From contig CBFHSF010000004.1 of assembly GCA_965658445.1 (NCBI GenBank), positions 1-64,000 of the forward strand: 64,000 nucleotides of DNA, given 5' to 3'. Numbering within the stretch: the first letter of the stretch is position 1; every line of letters starts with the position of its first letter. Positions 51,388 through 59,909 of this stretch are shown one piece after another. The DNA comes from CBFHSF01 sp965658445. GTDB taxonomy: Bacteria > Bacteroidota > Bacteroidia > Flavobacteriales > Schleiferiaceae. The position numbers and the translations under genes are program-made. A model generated the notes under the pieces. The model made no database searches and was not told the origin of the DNA. It was given only the letters and a program-made list of their open reading frames with translations.

Positions 51388-52038
51388 ATGAAGGATACGC
51401 TCAGACATCAAGGACTTAGAAATCAATTGGCCAACCTCCTCAAAGACAAGGGAATCGAGGATGAAAAAGTGCTTGCTGCCATCGCAAGAGTACCTAGGCA
51501 TTTGTTTCTAGATTCTAGTTTTGAGCAGCACGCTTATCAAGACAAAGCCTTTCCAATTGCAGCGGGACAGACCATTTCCCAGCCTTATACTGTAGCCTTC
51601 CAGACTCAAGTTTTGGAAATATCTCCCAAGGACAAAGTATTGGAAATTGGAACTGGATCCGGTTATCAAGCCTCTGTGCTCTGTGAGATGGGCGCCAAGG
51701 TGTATTCCATAGAAAGGCAAAAAGAGCTCTTCAGCTTTTCCAATACGTTGTTAAAGAAGCTGGGATATTCACTTACCCAGAAGTTTGGTGACGGTTACAA
51801 GGGGCTTCCCACGTTTGCTCCCTTTGACAAAATCGTCGTGACGGCGGGAGCGCCCAATATTCCCAAAGCGCTTTTGGCTCAGCTCAAAGTAGGAGGGGTT
51901 ATGATCATTCCCGTCGGAAATGAAGACGAAGACCAGGAGATGATAAAGATTGTCAGGAAGTCAGAAACACAGTTTACTCAAAAGAAAATGGGGGCTTTCC
52001 GCTTTGTTCCCATGTTGGAGAACAAGAACTCGAAGTAG
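51388..52038 (+). CDS. pcm: Protein-L-isoaspartate O-methyltransferase Pcm
   Basis: Methylates isoaspartyl residues in damaged proteins for repair, using S-adenosylmethionine. The N-terminal RNQLANLLKDKGIEDEKVLAAIARVPRHLFL, the QTISQPYTVAFQTQ substrate region and the SAM motif VLEIGTGSGYQASVL are all typical. ATG 51388 (MKDTLRHQG) fits family starts. Upstream in-frame starts at 51376 and 51340 are possible. Length 216 residues. It is convergent with smpB. Confidence 0.93.
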   Translation: MKDTLRHQGLRNQLANLLKDKGIEDEKVLAAIARVPRHLFLDSSFEQHAYQDKAFPIAAGQTISQPYTVAFQTQVLEISPKDKVLEIGTGSGYQASVLCEMGAKVYSIERQKELFSFSNTLLKKLGYSLTQKFGDGYKGLPTFAPFDKIVVTAGAPNIPKALLAQLKVGGVMIIPVGNEDEDQEMIKIVRKSETQFTQKKMGAFRFVPMLENKNSK

Positions 52039-52061
52039 GTTTATCATTCCGATATTCAATC

Positions 52062-52514
52062 CTAGTACCTGCCTGACTTGGCGCGATTCATTTCTCGCTT
52101 GGCGTCTTTTTCCTTGAGGGAATCCCTCTTGTCATGCGTTTTCTTACCCTTGGCTATCGCGATGTTGAGCTTGGCATATCCGTTGTCACTGATAAAGAGC
52201 TTGGTGGGAACTATAGTGTTTCCCTGCACCTTGAGCATCTTTTCAATTTTTTGAATTTCCCTTTTGTGAAGTAGAAGCTTGCGTTCCCGAATGGGGTCGT
52301 GGTTGTTGATGTTACCGTGATCGTATTCGGCAATGTGCATGTTTCTGATAAAAACCTCACCGTCTTGCATATAGGCATAAGCCTCTGCCAGACTGACTTT
52401 ACTTTGGCGTATGGACTTGATTTCTGTCCCTACCAATTGAAGACCAGCGGTAAAGGTTTCTAGCCATTCGTAATCGAAGCTAGCACGCTTATTTTTGATT
52501 TCTACGGATTTCAC
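52062..52514 (-). CDS. smpB: SsrA-binding protein SmpB
   Basis: Partners tmRNA in ribosome rescue. It has the core motifs YEWLETFTAGLQLVGTEIKSIR and GEVFIRNMHIAEY, and a basic C-terminal tail (KKTHDKRDSLKEKDAKREMNRAKS) that enters the decoding site. GTG 52514 (VKSVEIKNKRASF) is chosen by homology. An upstream ATG at 52592 would add 26 residues overlapping the pyrD promoter region. No tmRNA gene is seen in the window. Confidence 0.93.
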   Translation of the reverse strand: MKSVEIKNKRASFDYEWLETFTAGLQLVGTEIKSIRQSKVSLAEAYAYMQDGEVFIRNMHIAEYDHGNINNHDPIRERKLLLHKREIQKIEKMLKVQGNTIVPTKLFISDNGYAKLNIAIAKGKKTHDKRDSLKEKDAKREMNRAKSGRY

Positions 52515-52611
52515 TCGTTTAAAAATATGACATTGTGAGGTTCTGGCCGCCAAAGATAGAAAATGCCCTTTCTCTTTACCCATAGACCTCAAAAAACCGC
52601 TTAGGATTTTG

Positions 52612-52619
52612 TATTTTTG
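52612..52619 (+). promoter_or_regulatory. -7 element TATTTTTG for pyrD
   Basis: Exact TAnnTTTG, 17 bases before the pyrD ATG. No clear -33 box at the normal spacing. Confidence 0.45.
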
Positions 52620-52636
52620 CCCGCAAATCTCCGCTC

Positions 52637-53668
52637 ATGTACAAATCACTCATCAGACCTCTTCTCTTTCAGGTTGATCCCGAGAGCATTCACCACGCTA
52701 CATTTTCTACACTTAAGAACGCCTGTAAAATTCCAGGAATGTCTGCAGTGTTAAAGTCTATGTACGATTTTCAGGATGCCAAATTGGAGAGAGAAGTCTT
52801 TGGGCTCAAGTTTAAAAACCCCATTGGCCTTGCCGCAGGTTTTGACAAGGATGCTCGTTTGTACAAGGAGCTTGGTTACTTGGGGTTTGGATTTATTGAA
52901 ATCGGAACCCTTACTCCCAAAGGGCAGCCCGGAAACGAACGCCCAAGGCTCTTTAGACTGCCTGCAGATAGTGGATTGATCAACCGCATGGGATTTAACA
53001 ACGAAGGCGTTGAAGGTGCTGTAAAGAGACTCAAGGGGCGCAATCCCGATTTGATCATTGGAGGAAATATTGGAAAGAACAAAGTAACTCCCAACGAGGA
53101 GGCCTTTGAAGATTATGCTATTGCCTTTGACGCTTTGTACGACCACGTAGATTATTTTGTAGTCAATGTGTCTTCTCCCAATACGCCCAACCTAAGAGCT
53201 TTGCAAGACAAAGAGCCCTTGACCAAACTCCTCAGCGGACTTCAAAAGAAGAATGCAGAAAGAGGAGGGAAGCCGCTTTTGTTGAAGATTGCTCCCGACT
53301 TGACGCAAAGTCAACTTGACGATATACTACAGATTGCATCAGACACCAACCTTTCGGGTTTGATTGCAACGAATACAACGATTTCAAGAGAGGGCTTGGC
53401 CACTCCACAATCGAGAATTGAGTCTATTGGAATGGGAGGACTCAGCGGACGTCCCGTAGAAAATCGATCCACAGAGGTCATTGAATACTTGGTTAAAGAA
53501 AGCAATGATCAACTACCCATTATTGGAGTAGGAGGTATCTTTACTGCAGACGATGCCAAGAGAAAACTTGATGCCGGAGCCAAATTGGTTCAGGTTTATA
53601 CAGGCTTTGTATACGAAGGGCCTGGAATGATCAAGAGAATCAACAAGCAATTGGTCAAGTCATGGTAG
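52637..53668 (+). CDS. pyrD: Dihydroorotate dehydrogenase (quinone), class 2
   Basis: Oxidises dihydroorotate to orotate with transfer to quinone at the membrane, in pyrimidine synthesis. At 343 residues it is class 2. Its N-terminal helices (YKSLIRPLLFQVDPE) mediate membrane contact. FMN and substrate motifs GLAAGFDKDARLYKEL, GFIEIGTLTPKGQPGN, RMGFNNEG and VNVSSPNTPNLR are intact, with the catalytic Ser in the last. It overlaps the HMG-CoA lyase start by seven bases. Confidence 0.96.
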   Translation: MYKSLIRPLLFQVDPESIHHATFSTLKNACKIPGMSAVLKSMYDFQDAKLEREVFGLKFKNPIGLAAGFDKDARLYKELGYLGFGFIEIGTLTPKGQPGNERPRLFRLPADSGLINRMGFNNEGVEGAVKRLKGRNPDLIIGGNIGKNKVTPNEEAFEDYAIAFDALYDHVDYFVVNVSSPNTPNLRALQDKEPLTKLLSGLQKKNAERGGKPLLLKIAPDLTQSQLDDILQIASDTNLSGLIATNTTISREGLATPQSRIESIGMGGLSGRPVENRSTEVIEYLVKESNDQLPIIGVGGIFTADDAKRKLDAGAKLVQVYTGFVYEGPGMIKRINKQLVKSW

Positions 53669-54525
53669 CCAGAGATCTCAAGATAGTAGAATGTCCCAGA
53701 GATGCCATGCAAGGCATTCATTCCTTCATTCCTACGGAGCAGAAAATTGCCTTTATCAATTCATTGCTCAAGGTGGGTTTTGATACCATAGACGTAGGGT
53801 CTTTCGTTTCTCCCAAGGTCATTCCTCAATTGAGAGATACTGCAGAATACCTAGATAAAATCGATTTATCCCAAACCGATACCAAGCTGCTCACCATTGT
53901 AGCCAACACTCGAGGAGCTTTGCAAGCAGAGACCTTTGAGCAAGTGGATTACATGGGCTTTCCCTTTTCTATTTCCCCGACTTTCCAGTTGAGAAACACC
54001 AACAAGACTATGGAGGAGAGCTATGACGAGGTCAAGAGAATGAATGACATCTGTCTGCGAAGCAACAAGGAATTGGTGGTATACCTCTCTATGGGATTTG
54101 GAAATCCTTATGGAGAAGAGTGGAACACAGAGATTGTAGCCCATTGGGTAGAACAGATGGATAAAATAGGCATCAAAATTTTATCCCTTTCAGACACCAT
54201 TGGAACGTCTACTCCAGAGACCATTACAGAGTTGTTTTCTCATTTAATTCCCGCCTATCCTCATATAGAAATGGGAGCGCATTTGCACACTCATCCTCAC
54301 AATTGGAAGGAGAAGATAGATGCCGCGTGGAAAAACGGTTGTAGACGTATAGACACAGCCGTAAAAGGATTTGGCGGCTGTCCTATGGCGGAAGATGTAC
54401 TGGTAGGAAACATGCCTACGGAAAACCTATTAACCTACTGCGCTGAGCACAAAATTGAATCGGGTCTCAACACCTTGGCCTTTGAATCAGCCTACAACGA
54501 AGCGCTGAAAACCTTTCCGCTGTAA
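53662..54525 (+). CDS. mvaB: Hydroxymethylglutaryl-CoA lyase
   Basis: Cleaves HMG-CoA to acetoacetate and acetyl-CoA, the last step of leucine breakdown. At 287 residues it has a normal TIM-barrel. The metal and catalytic motifs are VECPRDAMQG near the start (family ECPRDG, here with Ala-Met), the HLHTHPHNW metal site and the GFGGCPMAEDVLVGN loop with the catalytic Cys. It is translationally coupled to pyrD by a seven-base overlap. A CoA-transferase that could handle the acetoacetate lies nearby at 56.4 kb. Confidence 0.9.
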   Translation: MVARDLKIVECPRDAMQGIHSFIPTEQKIAFINSLLKVGFDTIDVGSFVSPKVIPQLRDTAEYLDKIDLSQTDTKLLTIVANTRGALQAETFEQVDYMGFPFSISPTFQLRNTNKTMEESYDEVKRMNDICLRSNKELVVYLSMGFGNPYGEEWNTEIVAHWVEQMDKIGIKILSLSDTIGTSTPETITELFSHLIPAYPHIEMGAHLHTHPHNWKEKIDAAWKNGCRRIDTAVKGFGGCPMAEDVLVGNMPTENLLTYCAEHKIESGLNTLAFESAYNEALKTFPL

Positions 54526-54668
54526 AGGAAGTAATAAGCAAGAGGTTAAGGGAGATACCTTTTTTACCCAACCCTTTTGGAGAAGCTCTCCATTCTAAAG
54601 ACTATACTTTCTCTATGGCTGAGGCGTTTTTAATTTATTAGATATTCAGTAGAATTCAATTTTTTATA

Positions 54669-55658
54669 GTGAAACCACTCTTTAACATTCGTCCTGAAGA
54701 AGGCAATTGGGCCAAGGAAGTGGACTATGCCTTGTTCTCTCGGGGCAAGTCGCACGGACAATGGGGAGTGGTAAGAGATATCGCAATTCAGCTATGCTCT
54801 TCTCAAAACACGAGACATCCTAAGTTACATCGTCCACACACTTTGGTTTTTACAGGTGATCACGGTTTTTTAGATACCTATCAAACAGAAGATCAAGGAT
54901 ACACTACGCAACAACGCGTACTCGATTTTTTAAATTTTAGAGACCCCTTTTCAGATGTGTTTCGAGATTTCCCCGGTTCTATACAATGGGTAGATACTGG
55001 AATTGAAGCCGATTTGCACCAGCAAGTAGACTTCTGGATTCATCAAGAAAGAAGGGTGCTAGACCGCTCGGTACACCGCAAGACCAAAAATTTCTTTTTT
55101 GAACCAAGTTTAACGGCCCAGGATTTCTTAACGGGATTGGATTATGGAAGCGATGTAATTTCTACGCTGCAGTCCAAAAAGAGTTCTGTTGTTTTCTTGT
55201 CGGCTATGGGGATGGGGTCAGATTGGTCCTCAGAAGTTCTGTACGCTGCGTTAACGGGAGAGAAGCACAGTGTTGGAGAATCCTTGAAAAAACTCAACAG
55301 AGCGTTGCGCAAACACCCTAAAACCAATGATGCTTTTACGCTTATCAATTACTACGCGGGTTTTGAATTGGTGGGATTGATGGGAGCCCTCTTGCAAGCT
55401 GCCGATTTTGGAATGTATGCTGTGGTGGAGGGGAGAGTAGGACATTTGGCGTATTTCCTGGCGAGAAATTGGTATCCTCAGATTCACCGTTTTGTGGGTT
55501 TGGTTACTGACCACAAAGACCCCATTCAAACCTCCATTTTGGAAAAGACACAAACACCTTCTATTGCGCAAAGTTTGGTCCCCGGTTTTCCAGGACTGAC
55601 GGCACCTTCGGTGTGGTCTCAACTACTTTCTGTGCTTAGATTGCTCAACACCAAGTAG
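54669..55658 (+). CDS. CobT-fold protein lacking the catalytic glutamates
   Basis: A 329-residue protein (GTG start) that follows nicotinate-nucleotide:dimethylbenzimidazole phosphoribosyltransferase (CobT) along most of its length. TLVFTGDHG matches the ADHG loop, WVDTGIEAD the IDVGIDA strand, SAMGMGSDWSS the GE(M/L)G-x-(N)TT loop, GFELVGLMGALLQAADFG the GGF-D-GM-G helix. The Glu of GE(M/L)G is replaced by Ala, and the C-terminal LGEGSGA segment carrying the general base Glu is missing. It is therefore probably not an ordinary phosphoribosyltransferase. It may bind benzimidazole or cobamide precursors. It converges with a DUF6580 membrane protein. Confidence 0.7.
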   Translation: MKPLFNIRPEEGNWAKEVDYALFSRGKSHGQWGVVRDIAIQLCSSQNTRHPKLHRPHTLVFTGDHGFLDTYQTEDQGYTTQQRVLDFLNFRDPFSDVFRDFPGSIQWVDTGIEADLHQQVDFWIHQERRVLDRSVHRKTKNFFFEPSLTAQDFLTGLDYGSDVISTLQSKKSSVVFLSAMGMGSDWSSEVLYAALTGEKHSVGESLKKLNRALRKHPKTNDAFTLINYYAGFELVGLMGALLQAADFGMYAVVEGRVGHLAYFLARNWYPQIHRFVGLVTDHKDPIQTSILEKTQTPSIAQSLVPGFPGLTAPSVWSQLLSVLRLLNTK

Positions 55659-55800
55659 TCAGAAGATAATTAGTAAGCAGAAAATGCTAAACAGGGAATA
55701 GGGGCAAAAGAAAACTAAAGTTTCCCTCAGCGTATATTAAAACTGGGAAGACATTGTAATTGAGTTCAGACGAATCTCCGAAGAATTTCCTGAAAGACGA

Positions 55801-56349
55801 CTATGCCCTCTGCTCTTTGAGTAGGCTTACAGAAAGAACTCCAGCCATAATAGAACCGTAGAACAAGTTCCCAGCAATCTGAGCTCCTAAGAAGGGAAGA
55901 CCCATTGCGTAGCTAGTCATCAATCCAGAAAAGTCCTTAGTATACATTGGGTCAGTAATCCATGTTCCCAAGTTGGTGATCAAGAAGAAAACGATTGCGG
56001 CAGAAACTCCTGTAAAGGCCATGGATTTCCAAGACTTGAGCTTCATCATGTAACGCCCCATAAGTGCGTTGACAACAAAGGCACCGTATACCCACAAAAA
56101 TCCAGTGTACATAAAAGAGAATCCTTCAGTATACGAAGCGTAAAGGGTGTTCATTAAAATCAAATCAGAAACCCAAAGGGCTGCCAATGGTACCAATACG
56201 GCCAACCACTTGTCTTTAAGTGTAGCTCCTCCCAAAACGGCTACTGCACCAATGGCAGTAAAGTTAGGGTAGTGAGGAATCAAACGAGTTAATGCAGCGA
56301 GTAAAATAACTCCTGATATGATGGCAAGTGACTTCTTGTTTTGGTCCAT
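55801..56349 (-). CDS. DUF6580 family membrane protein (putative transporter)
   Basis: A 182-residue protein with about five membrane helices. The start AIISGVILLAALTRLIPHYPNFTAIGAVAVLGGA is diagnostic of the DUF6580 family, described as putative transport proteins resembling ECF-type substrate components. I recall, without being able to check, that members lie near cobalamin genes in Bacteroidota. The CobT-like neighbour is consistent with that. ATG 56349 is chosen over 56400. No B12 riboswitch is visible upstream, only 59 bases separating it from the preceding gene. Confidence 0.8.
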   Translation of the reverse strand: MDQNKKSLAIISGVILLAALTRLIPHYPNFTAIGAVAVLGGATLKDKWLAVLVPLAALWVSDLILMNTLYASYTEGFSFMYTGFLWVYGAFVVNALMGRYMMKLKSWKSMAFTGVSAAIVFFLITNLGTWITDPMYTKDFSGLMTSYAMGLPFLGAQIAGNLFYGSIMAGVLSVSLLKEQRA

Positions 56350-56408
56350 AGTTGAGATTTTGTACAAAAATACTTTTAAAATCCTTTGTGCGCAATACAA
56401 TGCGACGA

Positions 56409-57692
56409 TTAGAGCTTATACCACTTATGGGCTTGACGCTCAATCTCTTCACGGTGATCGGGATGCGCAATGTCTATCATCGCTCGAATTCTTTCTACTA
56501 CGGATTTGCCGTATAAATCAGCAACTCCATATTCTGTAGCTACATAGTGAACGTGAGCTCTTGTGGTTACTACGCCAGCCCCGGGCTTTAATACAGGCAC
56601 AATCTTAGTCTCCCCTCTGCGAGTGGAAGAAGGTAGTGCAATAATGGGTTTTCCTCCTTCAGAAAGAGAGGCTCCACGAATAAAGTCCATTTGACCTCCT
56701 ACGCCAGAGTAGAACTTAGTTCCTATAGAATCCGCACATACTTGACCTGTAATATCTACCTCAATGGCAGAGTTGATACTGACCATATTGGGATTCTTTT
56801 TGATGACGGAAACATCGTTTACGTAGGCAATATCAAGCATTGCCACTGCTGGATTGTCATGGATAAAGTCGTATAGTTTTTTGGTTCCAAAGGCGAAGCC
56901 AGAAACTACTTTTCCGTGATGGCGCTTTTTAAGGCTGTTATTGATAACCCCAGATTCTACAAGAGGAACGACGCCATCGGAGAACATCTCTGTGTGAACT
57001 CCTAGGTTCTTGTGATTGGTGAGTTTTGCGAGTACAGCGTTAGGAATCGTTCCAATTCCCATTTGCAAACAGGAACCGTCGTCAATCATTTCTGCAATGT
57101 ACCCACCGATCTTGTCTTCGATGGGTGTGGGATCGGGCAAGGGATGTTCGTAAATGGGATCGTTGCTTTCTACTATAGCGTCAAATTCAGAAATGTGAAT
57201 CAAACCATCACCATGACTGCGGGGCATATTTGGGTTGACCTGAGCAATTACATATTGAGCACTTTCTTGGGCGGCCAAGGTGGCGTCTACGCTAATACCC
57301 AAGGAACAAAATCCGTGCTGGTCTGGAGGGCTCACTTGAATCAACGCAACGTCTAAGGCGATGCGACGGCTTCTAAAGAGTCCTGGGATTTCTGATAAGA
57401 AAACGGGAATAAAGTGAGCACGACCTTCCTGAGTGGCCTTCCTTACGTTTCCACCAATAAAGAGAGAGTAGATTTCAAAAATCCCCTTGTATTGAGGCTC
57501 TGCGTATTCCGCCTTGTTCTCTGTGTGAAGTTGAAAGATTTTTACTCCAGTAAGCTCGTCGGAACGCCTTACCATGGCTTCGATCAATTTTCCAGGTGCG
57601 GCAGCGGCAGTGTGAATAAAAACACTGTGATGGCTTTTAATGATTTTAACTGCCTCATCAGCAGATAGGGGAGAATAGTTAGCGCTCTTCAT
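56409..57692 (-). CDS. Acetyl-CoA hydrolase/CoA-transferase family protein
   Basis: A 427-residue family I CoA-transferase-like enzyme of the acetyl-CoA hydrolase/4-hydroxybutyrate CoA-transferase group. The fold motifs are LQMGIGTIPNAVLAKL, the YSGVGGQMDFIRGA oxyanion loop and, upstream of it, the GXGG-type region. The C-terminal TEYGVADLYGKSV carries the family-conserved Glu. It moves CoA between short-chain acids. The acetate/acetoacetate context of the HMG-CoA lyase fits, but the partner acid is not known. Confidence 0.88.
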   Translation of the reverse strand: MKSANYSPLSADEAVKIIKSHHSVFIHTAAAAPGKLIEAMVRRSDELTGVKIFQLHTENKAEYAEPQYKGIFEIYSLFIGGNVRKATQEGRAHFIPVFLSEIPGLFRSRRIALDVALIQVSPPDQHGFCSLGISVDATLAAQESAQYVIAQVNPNMPRSHGDGLIHISEFDAIVESNDPIYEHPLPDPTPIEDKIGGYIAEMIDDGSCLQMGIGTIPNAVLAKLTNHKNLGVHTEMFSDGVVPLVESGVINNSLKKRHHGKVVSGFAFGTKKLYDFIHDNPAVAMLDIAYVNDVSVIKKNPNMVSINSAIEVDITGQVCADSIGTKFYSGVGGQMDFIRGASLSEGGKPIIALPSSTRRGETKIVPVLKPGAGVVTTRAHVHYVATEYGVADLYGKSVVERIRAMIDIAHPDHREEIERQAHKWYKL

Positions 57693-57798
57693 TTCTCTAT
57701 TGTTTATTCAAGTGGTCTGGTTGAATTTTTCAAGGGACAATAAAGATAGCCTATAATTTTAGTCTGTTTTGAATTCTGTCTAACTAAAGGGGCAAACT

Positions 57799-57987
57799 CT
57801 ACAGTATCCTTTTGAAAATAAAAATTAAGAAGAAGAGCATGATAAATACAAGGACAAAAGTCAGGCTTCCCTTGTAATGTATCTTGTGAATGGCCAAATC
57901 TTTGCGGTAAGACCAAACCAAAAAACCCAAAAAGACCACAGCAAAAATTCCTGCGAAAATCCAATGGCCCGTGGTGATGTTTTCCAT
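57799..57987 (-). CDS. Small two-helix membrane protein
   Basis: A 62-residue protein with two hydrophobic segments (about 11-29 and 43-60) joined by a basic loop (YRKDLAIHKIHYKGS), so the loop is probably cytoplasmic. It ends in KRIL. ATG 57987 is used, with an alternative at 58008. I do not recognise a family. The size and topology recall small accessory subunits, but nothing nearby supports that. Confidence 0.6.
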   Translation of the reverse strand: MENITTGHWIFAGIFAVVFLGFLVWSYRKDLAIHKIHYKGSLTFVLVFIMLFFLIFIFKRIL

Positions 57988-58094
57988 TATATTCGTGTTT
58001 GACTTCAAAAGTACAACACATTCTCTGGGCCTAAAAGTTCAAGGCCAAGTAAAATTAATACTCGGAAAGTAAATACATCAAACAATCTTCTATT

Positions 58095-58496
58095 ATGAAA
58101 AAGCAAATGGACCACGTCGCTACGTTTCACGATACCTTCAACATTGGAAATGCAGAAAAAGTGGAAGCTCAACTCTCTCACGAAGACTACATGCTCAGAT
58201 ATAAACTGATGCGCGAAGAAAACGAAGAGTACCTAGAAGCCGCTGAAAACGGTGATTTGGTGGAGATTGCAGACGCATTGGGAGACATGATGTACATTTT
58301 GTCCGGAACCATTCTAAAGCATGGTTTGCAGGATGTAATAGAAGAAATCTTTGAAGAAATTCAACGATCCAATATGTCCAAATTGGGTGCTGATGGAAAA
58401 CCCATTTATCGAGAAGACGGAAAGGTTTTAAAAGGGCCCAATTACTTCAAGCCCAACATTGCGGGCATCCTTAAAAAGCACGGACATTTGGAATAG
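58095..58496 (+). CDS. MazG/HisE-like nucleotide pyrophosphohydrolase
   Basis: A 133-residue all-alpha NTP pyrophosphohydrolase of the PRA-PH/MazG superfamily. The metal-binding pattern is EENEEYLEAAENGDLVEIADALGD, i.e. E-x2-E ... E-x2-D, followed by LSGTILKHGL. The N-terminus DHVATFHDTFNI is typical of the stand-alone group rather than HisE in histidine synthesis. It probably hydrolyses a non-canonical nucleotide. It is convergent with the gene at 58512. Confidence 0.82.
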   Translation: MKKQMDHVATFHDTFNIGNAEKVEAQLSHEDYMLRYKLMREENEEYLEAAENGDLVEIADALGDMMYILSGTILKHGLQDVIEEIFEEIQRSNMSKLGADGKPIYREDGKVLKGPNYFKPNIAGILKKHGHLE

Positions 58497-58511
58497 AGTT
58501 GTGTAGTGTCG

Positions 58512-59792
58512 CTAGTTGTTGGTGCCAAAGAGCGCACCCATGAGTTGGTCTACTTGTCGTTTCTCGTTCTCTGTAGAGGCGTATTGATAGGCCTTTTGTG
58601 CGCTCACGGAGGCAGAGGTGTAATCCCCTTCATTTATTTCTAAGTACGCCTGACGAATGTATAGCGAAGTGGCTTTTTCGGCTCGCAGGCCGATTCGTAA
58701 CCATTCGTAACAAGCTTCCTTAAACACTGTGTAGTTGAGAGACAAAGCCTTGTCAACTTCTCTGGCTACGGTTTCCTCGGATGGATATTGTTCGATGTAT
58801 CGTGAAGTTACTCTGCGGTAGGTCTTCCAGCGCTTTTTAGAAATCAACATCTCCTGCCACAGAGAAAGTTCCATGCNNNNNNNNNNNNNNNNNNNNNNNN
58901 NNNNNNNNNNNNNNNNNNNNNNNNNNNNNNNNNNNNNNNNNNNNNNNNNNNNNNNNNNNNNNNNNNNNNNNNNACCCATTGATTCTGATGAATCAGATAC
59001 CAGAGGGTAAATGATTTCTTCGGACAACCACTTGACCGTTGTAGAATCCATCGTGACTCTACGCGTCATGATATTAAAGTTTAGAGCACGCTCTGCGAAG
59101 TCCAGCCTGGGAAAGGTATCCGTGGGATTTTCCATTAATTCCTCATGATCTCTAATGGTCAAAAAGAGAGCGGATTGCATGTCCAACCCAAAATCCAAAA
59201 AATAAGGCCAGTATTTAGGGGCCTTTAGATCCTCGTCTTTTATCTGCAGTTGCATTTGAGGCAAAAGCCTTCTAAGCGCACTGTAGTTTTGATTGTAGTA
59301 CTCCAAATAAACCAATTGCATCAAGTGGTCAGTAGGAATGCTGTCCTTAGAAAATTCACTTTGCCAAACGGGGTATTTGGTGTAATTATACTGAGCTTTT
59401 TTGTAGTCTTCCACAAAAGTGTGTTGAGGAATGCCTTCTATTTTGTGATAAACTCTACCGCCGCGATAAAAGAGAATAACGGGTGCATCCGATATACCAA
59501 AGTGTTGGCTCCACGTCGCAATGGACTTCTGTTCCAAATCTGCGAGTAGGGGAAGGCCCCTTTGATCAAATACCTTTTCAAAATCATCAAAATAGGTGCT
59601 GTTGTTTAACTCAATGGATTCGGGGTGAGAATCGTCGTGAAACCAAATGAGAATCCAAGAATCGTGCGTGGTAGCAATTTTTGCAAAAGCAGGCCACTGC
59701 AAGGAATCCGAATAGGAAATAAAGTAGGATTGGCTTTGCGCCGAAAGGGCAAGAACCAAAAACAGGACTCCAAAAATGAACTTCTTTCGCAT
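58512..59792 (-). CDS. Exported thioredoxin-fold/TPR protein interrupted by an assembly gap
   Basis: About 426 residues with a signal peptide (to about residue 20, SAQSQ), then a thioredoxin-like N-terminal domain: SWILIWFHDDSHPES lies where the CxxC active site would be, and ISDAPVILFYRGGRVYHKIEG matches the cis-Pro and following strand. No cysteines occur there, so redox activity is unlikely. The C-terminal part has TPR-like helices (EKATSLYIRQAYLEINEGDYTSASVSAQKAYQYA). Residues about 274-306 are unknown because of 97 N bases, and the frame across the gap is assumed, not seen. Confidence 0.75.
   Translation of the reverse strand: MRKKFIFGVLFLVLALSAQSQSYFISYSDSLQWPAFAKIATTHDSWILIWFHDDSHPESIELNNSTYFDDFEKVFDQRGLPLLADLEQKSIATWSQHFGISDAPVILFYRGGRVYHKIEGIPQHTFVEDYKKAQYNYTKYPVWQSEFSKDSIPTDHLMQLVYLEYYNQNYSALRRLLPQMQLQIKDEDLKAPKYWPYFLDFGLDMQSALFLTIRDHEELMENPTDTFPRLDFAERALNFNIMTRRVTMDSTTVKWLSEEIIYPLVSDSSESMGXXXXXXXXXXXXXXXXXXXXXXXXXXXXXXXXXMELSLWQEMLISKKRWKTYRRVTSRYIEQYPSEETVAREVDKALSLNYTVFKEACYEWLRIGLRAEKATSLYIRQAYLEINEGDYTSASVSAQKAYQYASTENEKRQVDQLMGALFGTNN
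58877..58973. other. Assembly gap, 97 N
   Basis: A run of N inside the gene at 58512-59792. The true length of the missing sequence is unknown and may not be a multiple of three. Confidence 0.99.
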
Positions 59793-59909
59793 TTGCTTAT
59801 TGATTCATGAATAGACGAACAACCAACCACTTATCCAACTTGTCAACCGACGTCCAATGCAAATTGTTTGTTAAACACACCCGATTTGGCTGAGGGTCTT
59901 TGGGTCGAA

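Noticed and set aside
54526..54668. Cobalamin riboswitch upstream of the CobT-like gene
   Set aside because: No B12-box-like sequence is seen. Only a short TGGAGA/TCTCCA hairpin (54578-54592) without T-tract is present.
56350..56408. Cobalamin riboswitch upstream of DUF6580
   Set aside because: Only 59 bases separate it from the upstream gene, too short for the element.
57704..58021. 105-codon minus-strand open frame
   Set aside because: It overlaps the small two-helix membrane protein in another frame and has cysteine/histidine-rich noise-like sequence.
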